A stretch of 32,231 nucleotides of DNA, taken from NCBI GenBank assembly GCA_024403995.1, contig JAKSQT010000022.1:1-32231 (forward strand). Reading direction: 5' to 3'. Under the pieces are notes generated by a model that saw only the letters and a program-made list of their open reading frames with translations, had not been told where the DNA came from and made no database searches. The stretch's first letter is position 1. Every line of letters starts with the position of its first letter. Below, one piece after another: positions 16,089 through 24,211 of this stretch. The DNA is from Ruminococcus sp. Its GTDB lineage: Bacteria; Bacillota; Clostridia; Oscillospirales; Ruminococcaceae. The translations under genes were made by a program, and so were the position numbers.

Positions 16089-16691
16089 TCAGTTTGCCTC
16101 CTGAACGGCAAACATACGCTTTGTCTGCGGCACACGGAAAAGAACAACTGCACCAAGAGTCGTCAGCAGAATTTCAGGAAGCATATACGCACCATTATAT
16201 ACAAGGCTGTAGATGTATTTGTTTTCAGCAACAAAATCAAGGCTGTCCCATATCTTTACGGTAGCCGCAAATATAACAATACCGCTAATAACATGGCTTG
16301 CAAACCTCATCACCATCACCATGACCGAGCCTGATATCCAGCCTTTCATGCCGTATTTGCGAAAAATGCCTGCAAATCCGATGACTGTGAAGGGGATGAT
16401 GTAATCAAACATCACACAGCCGACAAGCATTGAGGCGGACAATCCCCAGCCGAATACTCCGTCTCTGACAGCGCCCTGAAATAGCTGGAATGCCGCAAAA
16501 AGAAATGATACGCTCAGTCCCTTGGCGATTCCGTTTCTGATGCTGAAAACGCATATTGGCAGCATTGACATGAGAGTTATCGAGCCGCCGAACGGAAGAA
16601 GTCTCTGAAATGGCGTGATAAAGCTGAGTGCAATGGCAAGCGACAGCATGACAGCGCCTTCGACAAGTGTTCTGGTTTTTGAGTTTTTCAT
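16089..16691 (-). CDS. thiT: ECF transporter S component for thiamine
   Basis: A 200-residue, six-helix membrane protein that binds thiamine and joins the shared ECF module (EcfT/EcfA) to import it. The N-terminal half carries the ThiT/YuaJ pattern LVEGAVMLSLAIALSF ... LPFGGSITLMSMLPI, and the C-terminal half has LVYNGAYMLPEILLT. The length is typical. The assignment is confirmed by a TPP riboswitch in its leader. The energising ECF genes are not in this window, as expected for group II ECF systems. The AGGAAG ribosome site lies 7 bases upstream of the ATG. Confidence 0.92.
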   Translation of the reverse strand: MKNSKTRTLVEGAVMLSLAIALSFITPFQRLLPFGGSITLMSMLPICVFSIRNGIAKGLSVSFLFAAFQLFQGAVRDGVFGWGLSASMLVGCVMFDYIIPFTVIGFAGIFRKYGMKGWISGSVMVMVMRFASHVISGIVIFAATVKIWDSLDFVAENKYIYSLVYNGAYMLPEILLTTLGAVVLFRVPQTKRMFAVQEAN

Positions 16692-16753
16692 AAAAAATAC
16701 TTCCTTTCACAATTTACAGAGAAACGCAGGAAGTACCGATTCTCCGGGGCATA

Positions 16754-16785
16754 CAAAAAATGCACACCCCATCGGAGTGTGCACA
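16754..16785 (-). terminator. Riboswitch expression-platform terminator
   Basis: A GC-rich hairpin (16761-16783) is followed on the - strand by T6 (16755-16760). It lies directly downstream of the TPP aptamer and upstream of thiT, as expected for TPP-induced premature termination. Confidence 0.9.
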
Positions 16786-16800
16786 AAGTAAGCTGATAAA

Positions 16801-16878
16801 CTTGCTTCCTACGACGGTACTAACCGACAGGTTCAAAGGGTCAGATATAATCTTCTCAGCCGCAAAGCAGCTCCCCTG
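16801..16878 (-). promoter_or_regulatory. TPP riboswitch (THI element) controlling thiT
   Basis: On the - strand the conserved aptamer blocks are in order: GGGGAGC near 16873, CTGAGA near 16855, ACCCTTTGAACCTG near 16830-16843, GGTTAGTACC, and GTAGGAAGC at the 3' end. Binding of thiamine pyrophosphate should favour the terminator at 16754-16785 and switch thiT off. The 3' strand CGTAGGAAG (16805-16813) is also complementary to 16725-16733 beyond the terminator. Confidence 0.95.
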
Positions 16879-16904
16879 CAAATCTTTATTCAATTGCATG
16901 AATT

Positions 16905-16933
16905 ATTATACCACATCAGAATGCATTTGTCAA
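16905..16933 (-). promoter_or_regulatory. Consensus promoter of thiT
   Basis: On the - strand, exact TTGACA (16928-16933), a 17-base spacer and exact TATAAT (16905-16910) with extended TGG. The -35 box overlaps the stop codon of the upstream fusion gene. Confidence 0.9.
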
Positions 16934-19458
16934 GCAGTGACTATACTGTTAGCCTTCTGAAGATTGAGTTTTTCAACAGCCTGTTCTCTCATTTTGTATT
17001 TGAGTATCTTTCCGGCAGCATTCATCGGGAAGCTGTCAACGAAATCAACATAGCTCGGACACTTGTGCTTTGCCATTCTGTCGAGGCAGAACTGTTTGAT
17101 CTCGTCTGCATCGCAGGTCACGCCTTCTTTGAGGATGATGCAAGCCATTATCTCCTCGCCGTAGTCCTCGCTCGGAACGCCGATGACCTGAACGTCCTTA
17201 ACCTTCGGATTAGTATAGAGGAAGTCCTCGATCTCCTTCGGATAGATATTTTCGCCGCCACGGATTATCATGTCCTTGATACGTCCTGTTATTTTGAAGT
17301 AGCCGTCCTCGGAACGTCTTCTTGCAAGGTCTCCTGTATGCAGCCAGCCCTCGGAGTCAATAGCAGCGGCAGTAGCCTCAGCCATTTTATAGTAGCCCTT
17401 CATGATATTGTATCCTCTTGCGACAAATTCGCCGTCTGTATCGTCAGGCAGCTCCTGATTTGTCTCAGGGTCAACAATTTTGCATTCTACGCCAAAGATA
17501 GGACCTCCGACAGTATTTACACGCTGTTCGAGAGAGTCAGTAGTCTTGCTCATGGTAGTTGCGGGTGAAGCCTCGGTCTGTCCGTAAGTTATGCATATTT
17601 CGGACATATGCATTTTTTCGATAACGTCCTGCATTGTTTTGATAGGACACGGAGAACCTGCCATGATGCCTGTTCTCATGTGTGAGAAATCGGTCTTTTC
17701 AAAGTCTGCATGACCGAGCATAGCGATGAACATTGTAGGAACGCCGTGGAAACAGGTTATCTTTTCCTGATTTATGCAGGCAAGCCCCTTACGTGGTGAG
17801 AAACGTGTGATAGGGGACATGGTAACGCCGTGAGTCACAGAAGCGGTCATGGCGAGAACCATGCCGAAGCAGTGGAACATCGGTACCTGTATCATCATTC
17901 GGTCGGCAGTGGAAAGATCCATGCAGTCGCCGATAGCCTTGCCGTTGTTGACAACGTTGTAGTGAGTGAGCATAACGCCCTTCGGGAAGCCTGTTGTACC
18001 TGATGTGTACTGCATATTGCAGACATCGTGAATGCTGATGGTCTTGCGGATAGCCTCGACATCGCTGTACGGTACTTTTTCAGAAAGCGCAACTGCTTCA
18101 TCCCATGTATAGCAGCCGTTATTCTTTGAATCGACCGTAATGATATTTCTGAGGTACGGCAGTCTTTTTGAGTGGAGCTGACCAGGCTGACAGGTTTCAA
18201 GTTCAGGACAGAGCTCCTTGATAATATCCACATAGTTTATATTCTTGATGCCGTCTATCATGATAAGAGTCATTGTATCTGACTGACGGAGGAGATATTC
18301 GGTTTCGTGGATACGATATTCGGTATTCATTGTAACAAGTACAGCGCCGATTTTTGTAACTGCCCAGAAAGCAATGTACCACTGAGGGATATTTGTAGCC
18401 CATATTGCAACGTGGTCATCCTTTTTAACGCCCATAGCGAGGAGTGAACGTGCAAATGTGTCAACATCATCACGGAATTCAGGATAGGTTCTTGTATAAT
18501 CAAGCTCAGTATAGCGGAATGCATACTGATTCGGGAACTGGTCGCAGATACGGTCAAGAATATCAGGGAAGGTATAGTTGAGGATGCGCTCCTTCGGCCA
18601 CGGATACTGACCGTCACCTCTCATATTGGTCTGGAGAGAGTGCTTGTGCTTTGTTCTGTATGGTGACATATACTCGGCAAACTGCGGAATAACGATACCG
18701 CCGTCACTGAGGTCACGGGACCAGCGCTTTACCCATTCAAGTGAAATATAGCCGTTGTAATTGATGGACTCCACAGCCTTTATCATTTCCTTGACAGGGA
18801 TATCACCTGTGCCCATGATACGGTATTCAACAGCGCCGCTTTCGTTCATGACGCTGTCCTTTACCTGGATATACTTGATAAATTCGCCGAGATTTGCAAC
18901 AGTAGTCTCAGGTGATTCGCCACCGAAACGGTAAGGGTGGTGCATATCCCAGAGAGCAGCGACCTTGCGGCTTCCGACTTTGCGGAGCACCTCAGCAAGA
19001 CGGGCTGTATCGGAGTATACGCCGTTTGTCTCAACGAGGAGAGTGACGTTGTATTCTTCAGCAATAGGAACGAGTTTTTTCAGTGATTCGATGATAAGTT
19101 CATCATCCACATCATCCTTTGGTGCAGGTTCAAGATCTGCAAGTATTCTGATGAATGAAGCACCGATCTTCTGTGCAAGCTTTGCATATTCAAGCACTTC
19201 ATTTTCAGCGATGCTGAATTTATCCCTGAATTTCAGGCAGGCACCGGAGGAAAGACATGGTATTTCAAGATTTAGTGAACGCAGCTTCTCAACGGTTGCA
19301 GGGAGTTGTTTTTCAGTAAAAGGCTGGGCTTTGACTGAAAAGATCTCATTGCCGAGTCCTCTGATCTCAATGCCGTCGAAACCGAAGTCCTTGGCTATAG
19401 AATAGATATCCGACCATGCCCAGTCAGGACAGGCGAGAGTTGAAAAAGCAATTTTCAC
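16930..19458 (-). CDS. Fusion of sugar-isomerase-like TIM barrel and acyl-CoA synthetase
   Basis: An 842-residue two-domain enzyme. Residues 1-275 resemble xylose-isomerase-like/AP-endonuclease-2 TIM barrels, with metal-site motifs LLVETNGVY, LWDMHHPYR, YIQVKDS and ISLEWVKRW. From about 290 to the end lies an ANL-family AMP-binding enzyme. It has MQYTSGTTGFPKG (about 480-492), ITYGQTEASP, GWLHTGDLA, GRIKDMIIRGGENIYP and a C-terminal lysine in NAAGKILKYKMRE. This suggests activation of a medium- or long-chain carboxylic acid to its CoA ester; the substrate is unknown. I chose the GTG at 19456-19458 because AAAGGA precedes it and the barrel begins KIAFSTLA. A longer frame to 19506 would overlap the upstream gene. 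It is the last gene of a four-gene operon. Confidence 0.88.
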   Translation of the reverse strand: MKIAFSTLACPDWAWSDIYSIAKDFGFDGIEIRGLGNEIFSVKAQPFTEKQLPATVEKLRSLNLEIPCLSSGACLKFRDKFSIAENEVLEYAKLAQKIGASFIRILADLEPAPKDDVDDELIIESLKKLVPIAEEYNVTLLVETNGVYSDTARLAEVLRKVGSRKVAALWDMHHPYRFGGESPETTVANLGEFIKYIQVKDSVMNESGAVEYRIMGTGDIPVKEMIKAVESINYNGYISLEWVKRWSRDLSDGGIVIPQFAEYMSPYRTKHKHSLQTNMRGDGQYPWPKERILNYTFPDILDRICDQFPNQYAFRYTELDYTRTYPEFRDDVDTFARSLLAMGVKKDDHVAIWATNIPQWYIAFWAVTKIGAVLVTMNTEYRIHETEYLLRQSDTMTLIMIDGIKNINYVDIIKELCPELETCQPGQLHSKRLPYLRNIITVDSKNNGCYTWDEAVALSEKVPYSDVEAIRKTISIHDVCNMQYTSGTTGFPKGVMLTHYNVVNNGKAIGDCMDLSTADRMMIQVPMFHCFGMVLAMTASVTHGVTMSPITRFSPRKGLACINQEKITCFHGVPTMFIAMLGHADFEKTDFSHMRTGIMAGSPCPIKTMQDVIEKMHMSEICITYGQTEASPATTMSKTTDSLEQRVNTVGGPIFGVECKIVDPETNQELPDDTDGEFVARGYNIMKGYYKMAEATAAAIDSEGWLHTGDLARRRSEDGYFKITGRIKDMIIRGGENIYPKEIEDFLYTNPKVKDVQVIGVPSEDYGEEIMACIILKEGVTCDADEIKQFCLDRMAKHKCPSYVDFVDSFPMNAAGKILKYKMREQAVEKLNLQKANSIVTA

Positions 19459-19471
19459 AATAATCAATCCT

Positions 19472-19708
19472 TTACTTAGTATAAAAATTTTGCTGAACAA
19501 GGTCATTCAGCTCTTTTTTCAGCATTTCTGCCTCATCATCGGAAAGCGGTTCTGTGATATGGTCAGTACGCAGCAGTCCGTTGTCTCTCACATAGGCATT
19601 TGCCTGTTTTTCGCTGTGAAATCGCCTTGCAAAAACACGTTCACAGACATAGATGTGAGAAGAATAGAGATATTTTCCGTCAGATAGTCGCTTTACAGTC
19701 CAGTTCAT
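19472..19708 (-). CDS. Small hypothetical protein, 78 residues
   Basis: I do not recognise this protein. It starts MNWTVKRLSDGKYLYSSH and has an N-terminal half rich in aromatic and basic residues. The C-terminus (LSDDEAEMLKKELNDLVQQ) is an acidic helix. There is no signal peptide, membrane segment or metal motif. GAGG lies 8 bases upstream. It is 10 bases behind the YdcF-like gene and 13 bases before the fusion gene, so it is clearly within the operon. Confidence 0.7.
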   Translation of the reverse strand: MNWTVKRLSDGKYLYSSHIYVCERVFARRFHSEKQANAYVRDNGLLRTDHITEPLSDDEAEMLKKELNDLVQQNFYTK

Positions 19709-19718
19709 GGCTTAAACC

Positions 19719-20480
19719 TCAGCCGAAAACCTTGTAGTATGCGATTCCGAGCCATTCTCTTACCCAGTATGTGGGAACGATATACCATGAAGTATAGCCT
19801 GAGATATTGTTCGGATGCATACCTATCTTTTCTGCCAGCATTTCGGCACGGTACTGGTGAAAACCGTCGGTGACGAGAGTAAACTGCTGCGGAAGTCCTT
19901 CATTCTCAGCGATCTTCTTTGAGAATTTCAGGTTTTCAACAGTATTCACTGATCTGTCCTCCATGAAAATACGTTCACGGCTGATACCCATTTCAGTGAG
20001 ATATTCCATCATGCACTGAGCCTCACTTATCGACTCGTCATCGCCCTTTCCGCCTGAAACGATGACATTCACGCTGTCGTGCTGACTGAGATAGTCATAG
20101 GCGGCATCAAGCCGGCGTTTCAGCATAAGGCACGGTCTGCCGTTTTTGACCTTGCAGCCGAGGACAATAAGTGTGGTATTTTCGTCTTTGGGCGGATCAT
20201 GGATCTCTCTTGCCATAAGTACGCTCATGATAACCGAGAGTACTATGCAGACACAGACGATGGCTGAAAAAATACATATGAAAACCTTTCCGAGGGGCTT
20301 GTCCCAGATGGCTGAGACAAGCTTCCTGAAAGGTTTCCAGAAAATAAATATCAGAGTCAGTATGCCTGAAATAAGCATTCCCGCAATATTTCCGACATTG
20401 AGGATATGTGTGAGTATCGGGGCTGCGAACAGTCCGAACATCAGCAGACATATTATTGCAGGTATGATTTTAACTTCCAT
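19719..20480 (-). CDS. YdcF/SanA-like DUF218 membrane protein
   Basis: A 253-residue protein. Three hydrophobic segments (about 3-22, 30-48, 64-88) lead to a DUF218 domain (about 98-240). Its hallmarks are TTLIVLGCKVKNGRP, VIVSGGKGDDESISEAQCM and LVTDGFHQYRAEMLAEK. The family includes ElyC, SanA and YdcF, linked to envelope integrity and possibly lipid-carrier metabolism; the reaction is unproven. An AGGAGG site precedes ATG, and the gene starts 11 bases after the PHP gene. Confidence 0.85.
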   Translation of the reverse strand: MEVKIIPAIICLLMFGLFAAPILTHILNVGNIAGMLISGILTLIFIFWKPFRKLVSAIWDKPLGKVFICIFSAIVCVCIVLSVIMSVLMAREIHDPPKDENTTLIVLGCKVKNGRPCLMLKRRLDAAYDYLSQHDSVNVIVSGGKGDDESISEAQCMMEYLTEMGISRERIFMEDRSVNTVENLKFSKKIAENEGLPQQFTLVTDGFHQYRAEMLAEKIGMHPNNISGYTSWYIVPTYWVREWLGIAYYKVFG

Positions 20481-20491
20481 TTAGCCTCCTG

Positions 20492-21331
20492 TCAGGTCTG
20501 TTTCAGGGAAGCGGCAAGCTTGAGTATTCTGTCAAGGTTTTCCTTGGTGGTCTGACCGCTGCCGAGGTGAGTCGGTACATTATTGTAAAGACCGTGGAAA
20601 TCCGAGCCGCCTGTCTGTATAAGGTCATATTTTTCGGCAATTTCGATAAGGCGTTTTTTATAGCTTTCGTCAGCCGAATAGTGATCGATCTCAACACCGT
20701 CGATACGTCCCTGTTTTGCAAGTTCTTCGAGAAGTTCGATGCTGTCATACTGTGCAGGGTGAGCCATTACGGCAACGCCCTTTGAGGTATGTATAAGATC
20801 GATGACGAAATTTACATCGGGGTATTCACGCTCAACATAGCATGAGCCGAACTGCGGGTTGAAAAGCTCCTTATCAAGCTCGCCGTAGAATTCAAGAGCA
20901 TAGCCGTAATCGATAAGCGCACGCATGATGTGCTGTTTGAAAATGCTCTTTGAACCTGTGGTATGCTTTAGTATGCTTTCCTGAGTTATCGGGAATTTCT
21001 GCATGACCTTCTCGATCATTTCCTTTGAGCAGTCACGTCTTATCTCGCAGCATTTAAGGCACAGACCTTCAAGGCGGTTAGGCTTTGATGGGGCATAGCA
21101 GAGGATATGGACTTTGCGGTTTCTCTCTTTGTCCCATGCGGAAAGTTCAACGCCGTGGAGAATTTTTACGCCTGCACGTTCAGCGAGTACATCGGCTCTT
21201 GAAAACGAAGCCATGGTATCATGGTCAGTAATTGAGAGCCATTCAATATTGGTACGTTTAGCCTGTTCGATGACATCTTCGATGCCGAGAGAGCCGTCGG
21301 ACAGCGTAGTGTGGCAATGTAAATCAATCAT
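20492..21331 (-). CDS. PHP-domain phosphoesterase (RNase AM/TrpH-like)
   Basis: A 279-residue metal-dependent phosphoesterase. PHP motifs appear in order: MIDLHCHTTLSDG (residues 1-13), LSITDHDTM, ILHGVELSAW, VMAHPAQYDS and QTGGSDFHG. Together these form the trinuclear metal site. The closest characterised relatives are RNase AM (YciV/TrpH), a 5'-3' exonuclease that trims rRNA and degrades short RNA, and nucleotide 3',5'-bisphosphate phosphatases. It is the first gene of the operon, preceded by AGAGG and a promoter about 130 bases upstream. Confidence 0.88.
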   Translation of the reverse strand: MIDLHCHTTLSDGSLGIEDVIEQAKRTNIEWLSITDHDTMASFSRADVLAERAGVKILHGVELSAWDKERNRKVHILCYAPSKPNRLEGLCLKCCEIRRDCSKEMIEKVMQKFPITQESILKHTTGSKSIFKQHIMRALIDYGYALEFYGELDKELFNPQFGSCYVEREYPDVNFVIDLIHTSKGVAVMAHPAQYDSIELLEELAKQGRIDGVEIDHYSADESYKKRLIEIAEKYDLIQTGGSDFHGLYNNVPTHLGSGQTTKENLDRILKLAASLKQT

Positions 21332-21449
21332 AATAGAACCTCTTTCACCGCATTGATGCGGAAGATATACGTTATGTATATCCGGAAAATAAATAAAAAA
21401 TAACCTGTACTGATTATTAAAAAATAAAATTAATGGGAGTTACAATATG

Positions 21450-21490
21450 ATATTACGTAATATTATACCACAAAACGATATAAAATTCAA
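21450..21490 (-). promoter_or_regulatory. Promoter and palindrome upstream of the PHP operon
   Basis: On the - strand, -35 TTGAAT (21485-21490), a 17-base spacer and -10 TATAAT (21462-21467) with extended TGG. A perfect 14-base palindrome ATATTACGTAATAT (21450-21463) covers the end of the -10 and the start site, a typical operator position. The leader then holds two small hairpins (near 21352-21361 and 21363-21391). Confidence 0.75.
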
Positions 21491-21531
21491 GTATTTCAGA
21501 TATATTTTTAGTTTTTCAAATTTTTTGACGA

Positions 21532-22362
21532 TTATTCACCGCAAAAAGCCGAATAAAGCTCGCCCTTTCTGAAACCTGTTTCCTTAGCAACAGCCTTGCA
21601 CGCATCAGTAGGCTTTTCGCCCATATCTATGAGCATTCTGACCTGAGCGAGAGCCTGTTCTATGGTTATTTCTTCGGAAACATCGGTATTTTTTCCTTCA
21701 AGAACCAGAACAAATTCGCCTTTTGGTTCATGTTCCGAATAGTATTCAACAGCATCCGCAAGTGTCATTCTGAGGACTTCCTCGTGTATTTTTGTAAGCT
21801 CACGGCAGAGTGATATACGTCTTTCGCCGCCGAAAAAATCCGCAAGGTCGGCAAGGGTAGTTTTTAGTTTATGCGGAGCTTCGTAGAAAACCATGACCGC
21901 AGTCTCGTTTCTCAGGAGTTCAAGTCGTTCGGCTCTTTCTTTTTTGGGAACGGGGAGAAATCCTTCAAACGTAAATCGGCGTGTGCTCAGACCGGAGACA
22001 GCAACAGCCGAAACAACTGCGCTCGGACCGGGCACTACTTTTACCTCGATGCCGTTTTCGGCGCACATTTTTACGAGAACTTCGCCGGGGTCTGAAATGC
22101 ATGGCATACCTGCATCTGTTACTATGCCGCAGTTCTCGCCGTTCATTATTCTGTCGATAATATGCTGTGCATCGGCTTTTGAGCTGTGTTCATGGAAACT
22201 GACGAGCTGTTTTTTTATTTCATAGCGATTGAGGAGTTTGAGGCTTACTCTCGTATCTTCGGCGCAGATGAAGTCAACGCTGCCGAGAGTATCGAGCTGA
22301 CGGAGAGTGATATCCTCCATATTGCCTATCGGAGTTCCGATGATGTAAAGTATTCCGCTCAT
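21532..22362 (-). CDS. rsmI: 16S rRNA (cytidine1402-2'-O)-methyltransferase
   Basis: Methylates the ribose of C1402 in the decoding centre of 16S rRNA using S-adenosylmethionine. The 276-residue protein has the RsmI/tetrapyrrole-methylase pattern: LYIIGTPIGNMEDIT (5-19), FICAEDTRVSLKLL, IVTDAGMPCISDPG, VKVVPGPSA and RRFTFEGFLP. A GEFVLVLEG segment and a C-terminal HTH-like tail follow. Its start overlaps the end of the upstream methyltransferase by 4 bases (ATGA). It is the last gene of the RNA-modification run. I see no clear terminator after it. Confidence 0.95.
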   Translation of the reverse strand: MSGILYIIGTPIGNMEDITLRQLDTLGSVDFICAEDTRVSLKLLNRYEIKKQLVSFHEHSSKADAQHIIDRIMNGENCGIVTDAGMPCISDPGEVLVKMCAENGIEVKVVPGPSAVVSAVAVSGLSTRRFTFEGFLPVPKKERAERLELLRNETAVMVFYEAPHKLKTTLADLADFFGGERRISLCRELTKIHEEVLRMTLADAVEYYSEHEPKGEFVLVLEGKNTDVSEEITIEQALAQVRMLIDMGEKPTDACKAVAKETGFRKGELYSAFCGE

Positions 22363-23081
22363 AGCTGTTCCTTTCCTGTTGAGTAGATTTTTTGCAGTTC
22401 ATCCGAAAAGCCGTTTTCGCTTCGTATGTATAGCTGAGGTTCAACGACCATAAACGGCTTTGAACCTTTTTTGCCCTCGATAAGGAAAAGCCACGGGGCT
22501 TCATCGGGATTTTTTGACACAAAGCGGAGGCGTTTCGGTTCAATATTGTGATTTTTCATAGCGGCAATGACATCGCTGAGGCGTTCTGGACGGTTGCAGA
22601 CGCACAGTCTGCCGCCGAATTTCAGCAGTTTTTCAGCCGCACCGCATACATCATCGATATTGCACATTATTTCATGACGGGCGATCTTCTGGGCAGTTAT
22701 GACACTCTGAAAACCTGCATTCACAGCCTTGTACGGGGGATTGCAGGTGACGAGGTCGAGCTGTCCGAGCGGAGCACCGTCCCATAGTTCCTTGAGGTCA
22801 GCACAAATCGGGACAATGCCATGTGTTTCGCTTTTTTCGATGCCCATGCAGAGCTGTTCTACAGCGCCCTCCTGAATATCGACCGCATAGGTTATCTGAG
22901 GCGGCATTTTTTTCTGCATGATGAGCGGAATAATGCCGCAGCCTGTGCCGAGGTCGCAGGCTTTGTCCTTATGTCTGTACTGCGAAAAATCAGCAAGAAG
23001 AAAGGCATCAGTTCCGAAACGATGGTCTGTGCTTGCGCATACATATATTTTATCTGTCAGTTTTTCAAATTTATATTCCAT
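22359..23081 (-). CDS. TrmN6-like tRNA1(Val) (adenine37-N6)-methyltransferase
   Basis: A 240-residue Rossmann-fold methyltransferase. Motifs seen are FGTDAFLLADF, the SAM loop ACDLGTGCGIIPL (about 42-54), AVDIQEGAV, and the catalytic NPPY (about 115-118) of N6-adenine methyltransferases. In Firmicutes this protein (YabB/TrmN6 type) lies next to rsmI, as here. The substrate is inferred from the family. It begins 9 bases after mnmA with AAGGAA as ribosome site. Confidence 0.88.
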   Translation of the reverse strand: MEYKFEKLTDKIYVCASTDHRFGTDAFLLADFSQYRHKDKACDLGTGCGIIPLIMQKKMPPQITYAVDIQEGAVEQLCMGIEKSETHGIVPICADLKELWDGAPLGQLDLVTCNPPYKAVNAGFQSVITAQKIARHEIMCNIDDVCGAAEKLLKFGGRLCVCNRPERLSDVIAAMKNHNIEPKRLRFVSKNPDEAPWLFLIEGKKGSKPFMVVEPQLYIRSENGFSDELQKIYSTGKEQL

Positions 23082-23090
23082 AGCAGTTCC

Positions 23091-24167
23091 TTATCTTATT
23101 GTACCGCCGCCGACAACGATATCTCCGTCATAGAGAACGACGGCCTGACCGCTTGTGACAGCTCTTTGCGGCTGGTCAAATTCAACGAGATATTCGCCGT
23201 TTCCAAGATATGAAAGGACGGCGGGCTGTTCTTTCTGACTGTAGCGTGTTTTGGCAGTGACACGCATTGGCTGGGAAAGTTCGGCTGCTGAGATCAGATT
23301 GAAGTCATCTGCGATCAGTGAATTGGTGTAAAGGTCGGCTTCAAGACCGAGCGTTACAGTATTATTTTCAATGTCTTTTTTTACTACATATGCAGGATGA
23401 CCGAGGGCGATTCCGAGACCTTTTCGCTGACCTACAGTATAGTTTATGATACCCTTGTGCTGACCGAGAATTTTACCGTCCATATCGGTGAAATTGCCTG
23501 ATATCGGCACATAGCCGGTATGCCGCATGATGAATGAAGCGTAATCTCCGTCGGGAACAAAGCATATATCCTGACTGTCAGGCTTGTCTGAATTGCCAAG
23601 AACAGCCTTTTGTGCAAGCTCACGGACCTGAGTTTTTTCAAGTTCACCGAGAGGAAAAACAGTATGTGCAAGCTGTTCCTGAGTGAGAGAATAGAGGACG
23701 TAGGTCTGATCCTTGCTGCGGTCTTTAGGGCGTTTCAGAAGCCATCTGCCTGAATTTGCATCATATTCCGAAACAGCATAGTGACCTGTTGCAATGCCGT
23801 CAAATCCCATTTCAAGGGCACGTTCAAGCATATGACCGAATTTGATGTGCCTGTTGCATTCTATGCATGGATTGGGCGTTTTGCCCGATATATAGCAGTC
23901 CGCAAATTTTTTCATTACACGTTCACGGAAAAATTCACGGAAGTCAAAAATATGGTGGACGATACCGAGTTTTTCTGCGGCTTTTCGGGCATCTTCGGCA
24001 TCAGAGAGGGCACAGCACGTCTTGCCTTCGGTAAGGGCATCAGCGATATCCTCGTCCGAGAAAAGTTTCAGCGTAACGCCTGTAACATCAAAGCCACGCT
24101 CTTTCAGAAGCAAAGCGGCAACAGAGCTGTCAACTCCGCCGCTCATACCGACCAGAACTTTTTTCAT
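23091..24167 (-). CDS. mnmA: tRNA-specific 2-thiouridylase
   Basis: Makes 2-thiouridine at the wobble position of Lys, Glu and Gln tRNAs using ATP and a persulfide sulfur. The protein has 358 residues from the ATG at 24165-24167, chosen because AAAGGAG precedes it. A longer frame to 24209 would run through the intergenic hairpin. It carries the PP-loop VLVGMSGGVDSSVAALLL, the catalytic TPNPCIECNRHIKFG, GHYA, the second cysteine in DSQDICFVPDG, and the C-terminal barrel with YTVGQRKGLGI. The gene is the fourth in a six-gene run of mostly RNA-modification functions. Confidence 0.96.
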   Translation of the reverse strand: MKKVLVGMSGGVDSSVAALLLKERGFDVTGVTLKLFSDEDIADALTEGKTCCALSDAEDARKAAEKLGIVHHIFDFREFFRERVMKKFADCYISGKTPNPCIECNRHIKFGHMLERALEMGFDGIATGHYAVSEYDANSGRWLLKRPKDRSKDQTYVLYSLTQEQLAHTVFPLGELEKTQVRELAQKAVLGNSDKPDSQDICFVPDGDYASFIMRHTGYVPISGNFTDMDGKILGQHKGIINYTVGQRKGLGIALGHPAYVVKKDIENNTVTLGLEADLYTNSLIADDFNLISAAELSQPMRVTAKTRYSQKEQPAVLSYLGNGEYLVEFDQPQRAVTSGQAVVLYDGDIVVGGGTIR

Positions 24168-24190
24168 ATAAACTCCTTTACAAAAGAGAA

Positions 24191-24207
24191 GGCGAACATT
24201 GTTCGCC
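24191..24207 (-). terminator. Short hairpin between HAD and mnmA genes
   Basis: A perfect 7-base stem GGCGAAC/GTTCGCC with a 3-base loop, followed on the - strand by a T-rich stretch that then leads into the mnmA ribosome site. It may be a weak terminator or attenuator inside the operon. Confidence 0.5.
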
Positions 24208-24211
24208 ATAA

